Source: Acheta domesticus (lineage: Eukaryota > Arthropoda > Insecta > Orthoptera > Gryllidae). Taken from it: 64,000 nucleotides of DNA. Below, piece after piece: positions 1 through 11,584 of this stretch. Below the pieces are notes generated by a model. The model was not told where the DNA came from. It saw only the letters and a list, made by a program, of their open reading frames with translations, and did not search any database. A program made the translations under genes and the position numbers. Within the stretch, counting starts at the first letter, position 1. Each line of letters begins with the position of its first letter. Location of the stretch: positions 99,722,510 to 99,786,509 of the forward strand of contig JAHLJT010008756.1 of the NCBI GenBank assembly GCA_031308135.1, in the 5' to 3' direction.

Positions 1-109
1 TAAGGAGACACGGGTTCGAAAATGCTTTGAACATTTTAAGTTCAGTGCAATGTACACAATTCTTAAAAAAAGGATAAAGGAAAAAAAGGAGCTGCTTTTA
101 TGAAAAAGC

Positions 110-430
110 TTGTTTAAACATTAGTGAGAAATTGGCACAATTTGACTCGAAATTACACGAAAACTACTAATATTTTGAAGGCATCTTCACATGAAAGAAA
201 TGACTTAAAGATCCAATAGCGTAGAAAAGATCACACTAAAAAACTCTCTAGCTTCATCAATGAAAGTGTAGTAATACGAAAGTCCTGGTAGCTATTTACG
301 AAGTAGTCACAAAAATTAAAGAATATATTGCAAATTTGCCGTGCCTCCAGTTCGTCAGGATCAATTGGGGAGTATTAATTTTGGAGAAAATTCGGTACTT
401 GGGTTAGAAATTAGTTTGATCACAGATGTA
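110..430 (-). repeat. R1 dispersed repeat, decayed fragment
   Basis: The reverse complement matches internal modules of the R1 family described at 15465-16245: a block ending near 180 that reads like the 'atgag-tagttttc-tgtaatttt' module, and a block at 355-410 like the module ending 'gattttctccaaa'. The material between them is eroded. The rest of the first 780 bases is AT-rich with nothing else recognised. Confidence 0.4.
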
Positions 431-789
431 CAGAAGGCCAATGAAAAGCAATTTGCGCTACGTTACAACCTTAGCTTGGAATCGCCATAGCTTGGAAACG
501 CTCTGTCAGAGAAAACAATGCCTCGATCCTGACACTAAAGAAAATCGTAACCAAGATGAAGGGCCACCATTCTAACGTAGGAGAATGAACTAGTCCTTGA
601 ATTAGAATTCATCTAAGAACATTATTTAAGAATGAAAGATATACGATGAAAACAAAATTTAAAAATTTGAAACGCGCAGGTGTTAAGATATGGTTAACAT
701 CCCTCTCGCCACAAGGTTATGGTACCTAAAAGAACCCCAATTACAAATAATGAAATGTTTTATATTCACTGGATTATAACATTAAAATG

Positions 790-1410
790 CATCTATCACT
801 CGTAAATTGTTACTGTTCTACCGTCCGTCTCAGAACAACGCTTGTGCCTAAATCATTGAAGGATTTTTTTAACCAATTATTATATTCCTATCTCAATCTG
901 ACAGTCCCATGAATTTGAAATGGATATTTTAATTTTTGGGGGTACTTTACATGAAACCTCAATGACATTTTCGAATTTTTCTAAAATGTGACTAGAATGT
1001 TTTCTTTACTTTCTTACTAAATAACTACTTACTAAAGAACTAAAGAACTACTTTCTCTTTACTACTTACTAAAGAACAAAGTAAGTTTACAAAAGTGGGG
1101 CTTTTCCGATTTTCGTTAAAACTCCGAATTTTCAAAAATTGCAAAAATTGAATCTTTTTCGGCACCTTTTACAACCACAACACCAAATACAGATTTCTCT
1201 TAATGGAATATGTCTTCAAAATTAGTTCTCAAAATAAATTAATGTAGAATGTTTTGAAAATATATGTAGTTTTAGCGTTCTTAACTGAAGAAGTGACAAC
1301 TTTAATGTAACGTAAACAAGATCTTCTAAAATCTGCAAACTTTCATAATTTTTTTCTCGAACACAGACGATTTTCTTTAAAATTTCTACTTTCGGCATCT
1401 TTAACTCTAT
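790..1410 (+). repeat. R1 dispersed repeat, internal fragment
   Basis: This carries the R1 central modules in order: a 'ccgtccgtc' run, the 'catgaatttgaaa' module followed by 'ggatattttaatttttggg', the 'tactttacatgaa' module, and the 'ttcaaaaattgcaaaaatt' module. Both ends are missing. Matches to the copies near 25.5 and 26.6 kb are clear by eye although diverged. It contains no credible coding sequence. Confidence 0.55.
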
Positions 1411-1509
1411 CTTCACAACGTCGGGGAGGTTGTTATGCTGATTCGGACGGTTGTAGGAGCTACATTAAATGCTTGCTAAACCTAAGTTCGAATCCCAACA
1501 TGGATAAAC

Positions 1510-2155
1510 ATTTTCTTTCTTTTTGGAAATACTTTTGCGAGTTCAATGAAATTATAATATTGTGTAATCGTTCCAAAGAACGCGAGAACGTACGCGCTGT
1601 TGTTGTTCGACTAGTTTTCTGATGCACTGAAGTTAATAAGGGGCGTGCGGTATATTAATACAAAATCCAAATTATGTCTCAGCTATTCGTAAATTTAATA
1701 TACTCGCACAATAAACCTAGAAAAACTATTCAAGTGGAAAAAATATTCACATATACATTGACGTAAGCAACACCGATTATCTTGAGCATAACTGCAATAT
1801 TGATAATTCCTAACTCAATAGGCCGAGAAGGCCCAGCAAATATTGATGTGTGACAATATTATTCAATCGTTTCTGTTCAACGCTGTTTTTAAATGTCTTC
1901 AGTCTTCGAAGGGCAGTAAAGCTTCACTCGGATTGGCAGCGCCACCATACGTCTGCTCTAAAGCACACTGATTTACATTAGTTATCCAGTTAATATTCTA
2001 GCGTGACGTATATCACCTAGTTAATAAGTCATCTTCATAAATAGAAAAAGAAACTACTGGATGTGGTTTAAACTATGGAGAGAGGGAAGGCGTGTTCCAC
2101 GTGCTCCCGTCATGAACGCTCGTGGTTAGTCGAATCTGTCTAAATTCTAAAACGC
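1510..2155. other. AT-rich sequence without recognisable feature
   Basis: No ORF of note, RNA gene or repeat family was recognised here. Confidence 0.5.
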
Positions 2156-2167
2156 CGTCAGTTTCGA

Positions 2168-2710
2168 TTGATTGATTCATTGTTAGTGATTCCGGGCGCG
2201 TCAACTACTGAGGACATTAGTACCGTAAGTCTAATGTATGTTTATTCATCGGGAGGTGGCGGTGATCTTCTCCAGCTGGATGACGAATTCCGACTAGCGG
2301 GGTTTCCACAACCAGGTATCTCCCACCAGCGGGGCACCGGGACAAGCTCTAAGCTCTCGACCGGTCTCCCGGCATGCATGGTAGTGTAGTGCATCTTAGT
2401 GTGTGTGTGTGTGTAAGTAACGGGTGAGGATAGGACAAGGAAGAGGAAGGAAAGATCGCGCGCGGTCTGTGGCCCGTTTATTAGGGTACTGCTCCTGCAT
2501 TCGCCTGATGTTCACCGGAGCACCACAGAAAACTATCGGTCAGAGCAGCCGGCCGCTAGAAATCTCCAGACAGCGACTGAATTCGACCTAGCTGACAATC
2601 TAGTGTCGAAAATCCTACCGCCATCGGGACTCGAACCTAAGACCTCCCCGAACCCAGTCAGAGGCATTGCAGTGACATCAGTTGATGCACTGAGCCACCT
2701 CTCTCGGTGT
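2168..2710 (-). mobile_element. S1 SINE, full length, tRNA-derived
   Basis: Read on the minus strand, this starts with a tRNA-like head: an A-box-like 'aggtggctca' (rc of 2691-2700) and a perfect B box 'ggttcgagtcc' (rc of 2627-2637). A non-tRNA body of about 450 bp follows, then a (AATC)n tail, seen here as gattgattgatt. The element lies between perfect 12-bp direct repeats 'cgtcagtttcga' at 2156-2167 and 2711-2722, which I read as the target-site duplication. Length is 543 bp, the same as the copy at 49332-49874. Such a SINE would be transcribed by RNA polymerase III and mobilised by a partner LINE. ORFs inside it are not genes. Confidence 0.85.
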
Positions 2711-2722
2711 CGTCAGTTTCGA

Positions 2723-3740
2723 GTCCTCGGCGGGTGTGCATGCATGCTTGCCCTTTCTATAGCGCTGTATTGTATCTAGATAGGTCTCGCATCAAAATGA
2801 TCCGCAAGCCGAGGACAGTGTCGACAGCGTAGATGACTAGTGTGTAGTCGTGGTGTATAGGTCAACAGGAGAAATTAAAGGTGTGGGGATGATTAGGACA
2901 ATCCCCCGAAAAAACTATTTTGTTTTGTTATGATAGATAAAAACAAATATATTGTCTTTGAGGAAACTTTTATTGTTTTTAGTAATAAGAATATTAATAA
3001 CATAGCTGACTAGGAATATTTGGAAATCTTTGGAAAATATGGAGCGAATATTAAACATGTTCTAAATAATACGATATTTATTATTTTAAAGAAGTTTAAA
3101 GTTGCGATTCAAATACAATTCGAATGTGATAAGTAATTCAAAGGCTAAAGAGGTAGTCAAATATATTATCTGCCGCGGGAATTAAAATAATTTTTAAGTG
3201 TATTAATTTTTATAATTTTAAATATTTCTATCAGTCCATTCATTGACATTTCAATCTCCGTTCTCCACAAGGCGTTTTCGTTGACCGAATCATACAGGTG
3301 ATCTGCTCGAAGAATTATTTGTAAATTTTCTTCATTGAGATTTCGGTAGAGGAAAAGAACATACAGTCATAAAAAGAAATATGTAAAGTCGATTTGTCGA
3401 ATTCAATTTGTCTTCCACGTATTCTGTAAATAGGAAAGAGGAACTGAAGTTTTTGCTGAACCAATAATCTCGAAGATCCTTTTAATGCCAAAATTCACTT
3501 AAATCGTTTCAAATACTCAGTCAAACGCGATACGGACATCTGAAGACTACACCATAAAATAAAATAAATTAAAAAAAAAAAAACAGTGGAGAGGAGAAAA
3601 TATTATCAGCAAATGCATTTTCCGATTGCGGAGCTCAGGGACGCACGAAGCTTAGGGGAGCACGTTAAATGCTTGTCAATAAAAGTTGAGAGACACATGG
3701 ATCAATAAAAAAACACACAATACATTCCTTGTGAGCGAAA
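2723..3740. other. AT-rich sequence without recognisable feature
   Basis: Low-GC DNA; no coding, RNA or repeat signature was recognised. Confidence 0.5.
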
Positions 3741-3744
3741 ATAA

Positions 3745-3746
<2 letters not shown>

Positions 3747-3790
<44 letters not shown>
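3747..3790. repeat. (AT)n microsatellite
   Basis: About 22 uninterrupted AT dinucleotides, ending about 50 bases upstream of the CpG island at 3844. Confidence 0.95.
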
Positions 3791-3793
<3 letters not shown>

Positions 3794-3843
3794 GTAATAA
3801 TTGATGGTCAAGCCACACGTGCGGCGTTAAGAATCGCTGCAGT

Positions 3844-4470
3844 GTGCCATTGAATGTTTCTGCGGGAGCGACGCGAGGGGCTGTCGGCGCCGGGGGCTAC
3901 GGCCGGTCGGCGCCGGCTCCGGGTTTCCCCTCATCGCAATTGGCTTCGTGGAAGCGCCGAGCGGCGCCACCCGCCCCTCCCTCCCTTCCCCTTCCCCGCC
4001 CTCGCGGCTGTCGCGGCGCCGCCGCCGCCGCCGCGCCGCCGCCCGGCGACACGTCCCCTTTATCTCCGCCGCCCGCGCCGCCCTCGCCCAGCGCGCCGCC
4101 TAGCGGATGCGACCGAAGCGCCGCCCGCGGCCGGCGCGCGAGGTTCCTTGGCTCGCCCGCGTGACGTCAGCGCGCTACCGCATTGCGGGCGGCGGCGGCG
4201 CGCGACGCACGGCAGCGGCGGCGGCGGCGGCGGCGGTGGCGAGGGCGAGGGCGGAGGGAGCGGCGGCGGGGGCGGGGCGGAGCGCGGCGCCGCGTGCCTC
4301 GCGCGTGCCGCCGTGCCGGCTGCGTGCGCGCGCGCTTCTTGCCCGCCTGCGGACCTTTGCTCGTCCTGGGTGCCGCCGCTTGGAAATGCGGGGGCCTTCA
4401 CTGCGCCCGGCGCGGCCCACCGGCTCTGTAGGTGGCGAGGACCCCTGGAAGTGCTCGGGCGTTGAAAGAA
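3844..4470. promoter_or_regulatory. CpG island with CRE and GC boxes; candidate promoter
   Basis: An abrupt block of very high GC and CpG density in AT-rich DNA. It holds a perfect palindromic CRE, TGACGTCA, at 4162-4169, and GC-box-like stretches (gggggcggggcgg near 4270) beside a GGC-triplet run at 4190-4245. Several overlapping ORFs on both strands span it. They are Ala/Arg/Pro/Gly-rich translations of GC-rich DNA and I do not call them genes. In insects with sparse methylated genomes such islands mark promoters. The direction of transcription and the gene served cannot be decided; a possible splice donor (tgtag/gtggcg) lies near 4430. Confidence 0.6.
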
Positions 4471-4479
4471 CGAGAGAGC

Positions 4480-7400
4480 AACTGACAGGTTTATAGTAAC
4501 AATTGCAAACGAATATTAATAGGATTAAAAAAACGAGTAAATTTTATATTTTATCTACACTTAGACATGTGATTTACCAATACAAACATTAAATGTTTAA
4601 AACATTTTATGTTACAGCTCTTTGACCTATTAAGGCCTTTACAAAACTGCTACAACTCACGCAAAGCTTCATTTACAGTAACGGACACGAAGATAATCTT
4701 GCGATGCCACGTACTCAACAGAAACGTCCAGCATAAAATTCGTAGTGAATATGAACTTAAAATTTCGTTGTATATAGATGAATAGATGACACCGGAAACT
4801 CCAAACACGTTATGCAAAGGATAGTCCACTAACAGTTCTTAAACATAATTCTATGTTATGCTCTTATCTAACAGTTGTTTAAGGAGTACCTCTTGGGACC
4901 CAAACGGTGAAAAATAATATAATTGGTATTTTATGTTACAAACCAGGTACAAAATTCCATTTATTTTAACAATTTTCCAGTCATTTTCAATATTTTAAAA
5001 CATTCCCCTCTTTGGGATTGGTTATCAAGTTCATGACAAGTCTTAAGAGGAACGTTTGCTCGGTTAACTCGCCTGAAAATGCATTGCATCAGTATCAGTA
5101 GAACAACAACAACAATAATAATAATAGTAATAATACGACCTGTAAATAATAACAATAACAATATTGCTATGACGTAAATTTTGTCACGAGGTCTGCCTGT
5201 TCCAAATAAAATAATGAGATGAGGGCGACTCTTATTAACTTTTTCTGAAAGAATGGCCTTTAAATAGGAACACTCATAGTGAACGCAGCAAAATTATCTA
5301 TGGAACTCGTAAAATATTTTACATCGACCTAGTCTCCTCTTCTGGCGTACATTTCTTGTCTGACTATCAGAATCGAGGTCACGAACCAGATTTGGAAAAA
5401 ATATCACTTTCAATCTGGACCATTCCTCCAACAACGGTACTCACATGAGTACGATAAGATCAAAAGAAATGATAAATCCTTCTCGTTTCTTTAGAAAAAT
5501 GTCTCTCTCTTTTATCAAGTGCGTCCGTATGAATGGACAGTTTTTTAGGTTCATCATAAGAAATTGCATGAACTGTATGTGTTAAACAAAACAACGAATA
5601 ACAAACGAGGAAACGAACGTTGAGAAAAGATTCTTCAGTCATGGTACTAAGAAACATTTTTCAAATTGTATTAGGAATGATTATTTCAGAATGGTGCCTC
5701 TATTTACATAAACTATTTCCGAGAACTACCATATACTACTCCAGAAATTATCATGTAGTTATATCTATGGTTGTCCAATATCAATTAAAATATTTTGAGA
5801 GCATAAAATATTTCCCTAAATATTAAAAAGCTCGAAAAGTATTATCTTAGTGTGTTTACTAAGGAAATAAAAAATATTAATGGAAGATTATAATTTGACA
5901 ACACTACGATCGTCTGTCAGGTAAATGTTTCTGCACCAAAAATCAAAATTATACGCATGACGTTATAGGTAATATAATTTTAAATAATTCTTTGTTACTT
6001 TAAATTTAAGCAACTTTTTGACAATAACAATAGCTTAACTTCATTCGTCTATATAAAACTTTCAACTGCAGTCGTGTAAACAATGAAAATATCGTATGTA
6101 ATCGAAGAGTAGAGAAGACGTGCACCGTAGCGTGCGTGTAAGGGGGAGTATGCGTGACTGTAAGTGCGTGAGCATGCGTACGTGCGTGTGCGCTCTTGCA
6201 CTGACCTCCCCTTCCGCTCTGGTTGTCAAACGCATGCCAAAGCAGATTACAATGCAATGCCCCTATTAAGTTAGGCATGAAATTCATTTCCTGAAGGGAG
6301 AACACCCTCCCGCTGCGAGCCTCTAATCAGTTCTAGAAGCGAAGGGTAGAAGGGATGATCCCGCAACAGAATTTACCTAATTGGGGGTTGTAAAACTTTT
6401 CATTCTACTAGAGGGCTTTATAAACACTCTGCGCAATGTTATGTGGACTAATTTCCATCACTGACCTTACGGACGGAATTTAAAGTACCGTAGTACCAGT
6501 TCTTCTGCATTGGCAAGTGAGGGAAACGAGCTAAGTTAATGTTACTAAATGCGCGCTAGCTGGACGCATTTCACTACGTGGAGGAAAAACATTCCACGTT
6601 TTCTGATTCATGTTAACATGTTAATTGTTCAGAGCGTGTTAGAGCCTAGCCTCTCAGACGTTGCTAGCATTGTGTCTGGCAACAGGGCCCAATGTAACGT
6701 AGCACGAAACAGGAGCCGACCGGGAGCGGCGGCGGCGGAGGCGACGCCCCACGGAGGTGGGGAGTTGGTGGCGGCAACGAGTCTCGTCTTAAAGTATAGC
6801 TTTTAATTAGAAAATAAGGAAACATAAAATAAGTTAACATTTGAAACTAATTTTTTTCACGTAACTGGAAAACGTGGATGCTTCTATCGAATCATTTCAC
6901 TGATGTTTTAACATCTCGTAAATTACTGGAGTGGAGACATTCGCTTGTCTCCCTTAAAAGTTGTAAATTTGTATATTTATATTCAGCTTATGCAATTAAT
7001 CCACAATATGATTTCATTGTTAGAACAATACAAAAACACATCAAGAAATGACTGATACTCTTCATTCTTCCGTTAGTTAAAAAACACTTTATTGTCGATT
7101 TTACTTAATTGGCTCACAGTGCTGGTTGATCTCTTCAGAAGTAGCATTCAAAATATCGAAACGTAAACATTCAATTGTACTTTACGGTCTTAATTTTGTA
7201 ACTACGGTCGATTAACAATACAAAAACATTTAATTTGAAGTCGAAGGAATGCCTGACATACCAAAACTTTTTCCTCGTCTAGGTTTGTGAAATGCAAAAT
7301 TTGAAAATTGTAATGATTTGGGGGAAACGAAACAACCTAGGTATTAAATGTTTCAAATCTTCACAAATGACAATACTAAAATATGGAATTCATGAACAAT

Positions 7401-7490
7401 GACGTAGAAATGGCCAGTGACACCCGGGGCGAGTATGCAAGGTTTCACCCCACCCAGACCCTCAATCTCAGACCCCCACTCAGACCCCTA
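4480..7490. other. AT-rich stretch; only small simple repeats seen
   Basis: Contains an (AAC/AAT)-type run at 5103-5160, a GT/GC-rich patch at 6120-6200 and a short GC-rich patch at 6715-6780. No gene, RNA gene or known element was recognised. A sequence near 7130-7180 (ending 'atcgaaacgt') resembles ends of Penelope-type elements but is too weak to call. Confidence 0.4.
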
Positions 7491-7500
7491 ATCCAACTCT

Positions 7501-7600
7501 AAATGATCTTGGCTGTGCGAGTGATTCCGCATGGGAGGCTGTGGTGCCGTTCGGCACCACGGTCTTCGATGCGGCATCACCCGGACAACCAAGATCATTT
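7501..7600. repeat. 100-bp nested palindrome (foldback/MITE-like)
   Basis: Three nested complementary arms: aaatgatcttgg (7501-7512) with ccaagatcattt (7589-7600), perfect; gtgattccgcat (7521-7532) with atgcggcatcac (7569-7580), 11 of 12; gtggtgccg (7541-7549) with cggcaccac (7552-7560), perfect, around a 2-nt centre. The centre is GC-rich and the ends AT-rich. It may be a tiny foldback MITE or a structured RNA or hairpin-precursor gene; sequence alone does not decide. Confidence 0.8.
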
Positions 7601-7978
7601 GCATGACTCTGGCTCCGGAAGCCTACAACTTTACCTAACCCACCTGTAACTGTGTGTTCAGCATTTTCCTCTTACACCAAAATAAATCATACGGACTTAA
7701 TGAATAATCGGATTGCATGTGCGCCTAACGGTGTGTGAGAATTGGACGAGCCTGACGGCCTGACAGTGTTTATTTAAAAAACAAAATAAAAACCCGTTTT
7801 TTTGCTATTTTTCATAATCTCCCATATTATGTCAGTAGTATACCTTCTCTCTGCGGCTCTCACACGCAACAAATCTTTATAAATGAGGTCTCTAAAGAAA
7901 TAATTTTACGGAGAATTACACTGTGACTTTAAAAATATGAAGGATTTGTTTAAAAAACGCATCTAAATATACATGTGA

Positions 7979-8195
7979 AATGCAACCCGCAACTCACGTC
8001 AGAATTTTTTGAATCTATATCGTTGAACAAAGCGTAAACGAAGCGTACTAGGGCCTTAAAAACTAAAATGCCAAGGGCCTCAAAGAAACGTCCCTCACAC
8101 CGTAATCTACAGCATGAGATCTTCTTACATTTTTGCTGGTTCGACGCTTCTCGATTCTACCCCACCTGTTCAGACCCTGTAGAATCTGAAACTGT
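7979..8195 (+). repeat. R3 dispersed repeat, copy 1
   Basis: Matches 63651-63885 over about 215 bp, with shared blocks such as 'gaatctatatcgtt', 'tagggccttaaaa', 'cacaccgtaatctaca' and 'acatttttgctggt'. The copies are diverged by substitutions and small indels. The family is not recognised. Confidence 0.75.
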
Positions 8196-8634
8196 ATGTG
8201 AAATTACTAATTACTTGATATTCTATGCGTTTGAATTACACAGATGTACCTCTTTGATCGAAAATAAAGTTAAATAAGAATAGTGTATATTGACAAGGGT
8301 GTATTGTATTGTTATCAATTACAAGGTGATATATAGAACAAGTGACGGAGGATAAGAGGATCTTGAAGAAAAATATATATTACAGGCTTAATATTGAAAT
8401 GGAAGAATAGGGAAGAGGGTGGGATATACTATGCGAGAGTTCTCGCAATGGTTCGCTAGTTTAGAATTTATTTCTCCAGCAGTTTCTCCCCTAGCCGATG
8501 GATTAGAGGTTTTCTGTATTGGGAACTGGTGTCGGATGACCGGTAAGATGCACTATCTTAATGATACGCCTTGTATTTCAAGCTAAAGCGGTAATTATTA
8601 CTATTACTTTATTCTACACCACTCAACAGTAAAG

Positions 8635-9240
8635 TATTGAAATGCTGCTGCGAAAAGTGCCGATTTTCATCACAAAAACTACCTTTGTGGGTCTCTGATA
8701 CCGAAAACGTGGATATTTCTGTCTTCCATAAGCAATAAATTACTTTCTTTAACGGGTTGTGTAGTCAGAATTCGTATTTTGGAGGACCGAGGTACTAAAA
8801 GCTTGATTTTTGGGAAAACGTTCGCACTTCAGTGCATAACGCTAGCGTCTAATCCGTACATAGGATTTTCTTCAAATTTAATATTATGCGATTGATCTAG
8901 TTGGTGTGGACGCTCCTTGAATTTGAAGCTGATATTTTAATTTTTTAAAAATATTTTACATGAAGCCCGAATGTCAATTTAAAATTTTCCCAAAATATCT
9001 CCAAATTTTTTCGTTATTTTTTGCTCGAATTTAGCACAGCACGCTTATAAAACTGGCCTAGGTTCTATTTCCGTTGATTTTGTTCTGAAAATGTAAATGC
9101 GAACCATTTATACCTGTACTTCGACTCTGGTTTTAGTAATGTCAAGCTCAGTGTGTGAAGATACCGCCTGTGGAATATAGCCCTTTCAAGCCCTACCAAA
9201 TATTTTTGCTGTTTAGAAACACTTTTACCGTTTCTATTAG
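8635..9240 (+). repeat. R1 dispersed repeat, diverged copy
   Basis: R1 modules in + order: 'gtgggtctctgataccgaaaa', a 'gattttcttcaaatttaata' block, 'gatattttaattttt' and 'attttacatgaagccc'. The end hairpin is not preserved. More diverged than the copies at 24-27 kb. Confidence 0.5.
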
Positions 9241-9389
9241 AATTGTAATATTACGTATAAATTACAAATAATTCGGGAAATTATGCTGTTGTAGCACCAC
9301 TAGTTATTGCGTTTTTGGCAAGAAACTGCGTTAATCTTCTCACCATGTGCACCAATCTTAAATATCTTTGGAATGGCACAGATCTTCCA

Positions 9390-9895
9390 ACTGGAGATTA
9401 ATGAAGCAAGTTGTGAGAGCGCTAAACAAGAATGGCGATTGCTTCAAATACATTAGCAGACTTTTTCTGGACTTAGTACGGAAAAATTAAAAACTGGCAT
9501 ATTTGATGGACCCCAAATTCGGAAATTGATAAATGATCAAAATTTCACAAATTTCATGACTGATACTGAATCTTCTGCCTGGCACAGCTTTGTCATTGTT
9601 GTCAAGAACTTTTTGGATAATCATAAAGCAGAAAATAATACAGAACTGGTGCAAGACTTTCTTTTAAATTTTCAAAATTTGAGTGCAACTATGAGCATTA
9701 AGGTACTATCTATCTTCATAGCCATCTAGATAAATTTCCCGAAAATCCTGGCAAGATGAGTGAGGAAGAAGGCCAACGGTTCCATCAAGAAATAAAGGTG
9801 ATGGAAGAAATATATGAGGGTAGAAGGGATATCACTTGAAGGCAGACTACTGCTGGAGACTTCAATGTGATTGTCCTGATTTGCTATATATCAGG
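9390..9895 (+). pseudogene. Decayed fragment of a repeat-encoded arthropod protein
   Basis: An open stretch (9526-9729) reads through residues such as AWHSF-VIVVKNFLDNHKAEN and QNLSATMSIKV. A frame change near 9700 leads into KMSEEEGQRFHQEIKVMEE. From memory this resembles a protein fragment found many times in insect and spider genomes, usually annotated as hypothetical or transposon-associated (motifs 'GPQIRKL', 'W-SFV-VVKNFLGN', 'RFHQDIKVME'). Upstream, KLKTGIFDGPQIRKLIND is in the same frame before the first Met, so the Met is only internal. A stop and at least one frameshift make it non-functional. Its biochemical role is unknown to me; I infer it belongs to a mobile element. Confidence 0.5.
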
Positions 9896-9899
9896 AAAT

Positions 9900-10740
9900 C
9901 ATGCAAACAATATCTCTCAAACAATTAATTGTAATTTGTTTCGAGATGTAAAAGTAAATTGAATGAATATATTACTATTACATTTTTAAGAGTTCGTTTT
10001 GTTATAAATAAGCATATTTAATTTCATTTAGTTCAAGTTTTATGCAATTTCGAACAGCCTGTACTCAATAAAATAAAATAATATTTCTTCGATGCAATTT
10101 TTATTATCTCAAAAACTAGAGCGAATCTACCAAAACCAATACCATATTTGGAATCTGTGCATCAATTACACCCTAAAATGATTTTAACTTCTTTGGCAAG
10201 AAAATGTGTGTTGACCAGTGTTATTCAATACTTAATTGCGGAATAGATCAAAATGCATTTAGTTAAAGATCTTATGGGTTTTAAGGAACATTTAATTGCA
10301 TTTTGTGGTCTTCTTCGCCGTTTTTGTTATATTCGCGAAAAAATGAAAGATTTCTCACATAAATTTACATTGTTCACTTTGGTCAGTCAAAGTCAAACTT
10401 TAGGAAACTGAGACCAATTTTCGTGGCAATAAGAGATATTAGAACACAAGGTTTCTAATAATCCAAAGCTTACTATTAAAAGGAGTAATTGGTTTCGTAA
10501 TATATTGGAACTAATTAATGACCTTTTAATCACTAGTATCAACATAAGTATGTTACCTTTCACTCGAAGAATAGTCATATTTAAATAAATACTTGTTATT
10601 GTACATTGGAACTTTCACAAAGTGGATAAAATACGATGTTCGTATCGTAACAGCGTATTACAATACTTAATAAATAACTATTAAGAGATAGGAAAGGAAG
10701 ATGAGGAAAAGTTTTTCTAAATGAACACGTGAATGCGCGG
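9900..10740. other. AT-rich sequence without recognisable feature
   Basis: No coding or repeat signature was recognised. Confidence 0.45.
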
Positions 10741-10747
10741 AAAAACA

Positions 10748-10801
10748 GGCCCGCGCGCGCACGCACGCGCACGCACGCACGCACGCGCACGCACGCACGC
10801 G

Positions 10802-10840
<39 letters not shown>
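10748..10840. repeat. Alternating purine-pyrimidine microsatellite (GC/CA)n
   Basis: Compound run of gc, acgc and ac dinucleotides, strictly alternating purine and pyrimidine over about 90 bp. The GC-richest part is central and an (AC)n run closes it. This is the class of sequence that adopts Z-DNA under torsional stress. Confidence 0.9.
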
Positions 10841-10842
<2 letters not shown>

Positions 10843-11324
10843 CTGCATCACTAAGCGGATCACATTTCTACCGGATTTCAGGTTTTAGTTTTTACGCAAT
10901 TTCTTTACTTAGGAAAGATTCCACAAAGAAACAGCTGTTCATGTTTTCAAAACTGTCATTGTAAACGTTTTCAAAACATTTTAAGAGCAATCTATTTGTG
11001 AATAGAACGTGACATCAATTGATGTCTGTATTCATTAATTACGGGTATCAGTCTCCTTCTCAGAGGTTGTTTTGAATTTCCAAAATTAAATTCGATACTC
11101 ATCATGAAACAATAATCCTCACCTATACATTCTGAATGAAAATTTCGTGATGGTTCATGATGGTCATTAAAACAAAACCAGAGAGAAGAGAAATGATAAT
11201 AATAAAGTGCCTCATTATAATATGTGAGATTTGGAAGAATGAGGGAGTCGTTTTCAGTGCCTCAGGGAATGAATGAATGCATTGCAGAGACACTCATTCA
11301 AGTTTTTGTTTCCGAACACGTCTG

Positions 11325-11490
11325 CAAGCGAGGAGGACATCCCACAACGAGGATGACTCGCGCGTGCGTGCAGCCACCGCCACGCGCAGCCGCCCTCGAT
11401 CCCTTGGGCGCGATCCCTTGGCCGCCTCGATCCCTCTTCCTCCCCTCCCCCTTCCACCACTTACGCCGCGTCCGATCGGGAGGAAGCACC
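11325..11490. other. Short GC-rich patch, unassigned
   Basis: CpG-containing block with an imperfect tandem 'cgatcccttgg' motif. Overlapping ORFs on both strands look composition-driven. It might be a weak regulatory island. Confidence 0.3.
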
Positions 11491-11584
11491 AAGCTACATG
11501 CTCCAATGTGAATGCTTGCTTGTCCTTTGCACGCACTCGGAATGTGCCCCGAACAGGATAACAGCAATAAACGTTCTTTAGAAG

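Noticed and set aside
1425..1505. Possible tRNA gene or SINE head (B-box-like 'agttcgaatccca')
   Set aside because: The A-box region fits poorly and no cloverleaf could be drawn by eye; no copy elsewhere in the window.
3844..4496. Multiple overlapping ORFs in the first CpG island
   Set aside because: Open in several frames on both strands with low-complexity Ala/Arg/Pro content; more likely a promoter region than coding.
7125..7180. Possible third hammerhead-like or Penelope end ('cttcagaagtagc' to 'atcgaaacgt')
   Set aside because: The CUGANGA part is not intact and the would-be stem does not pair convincingly.
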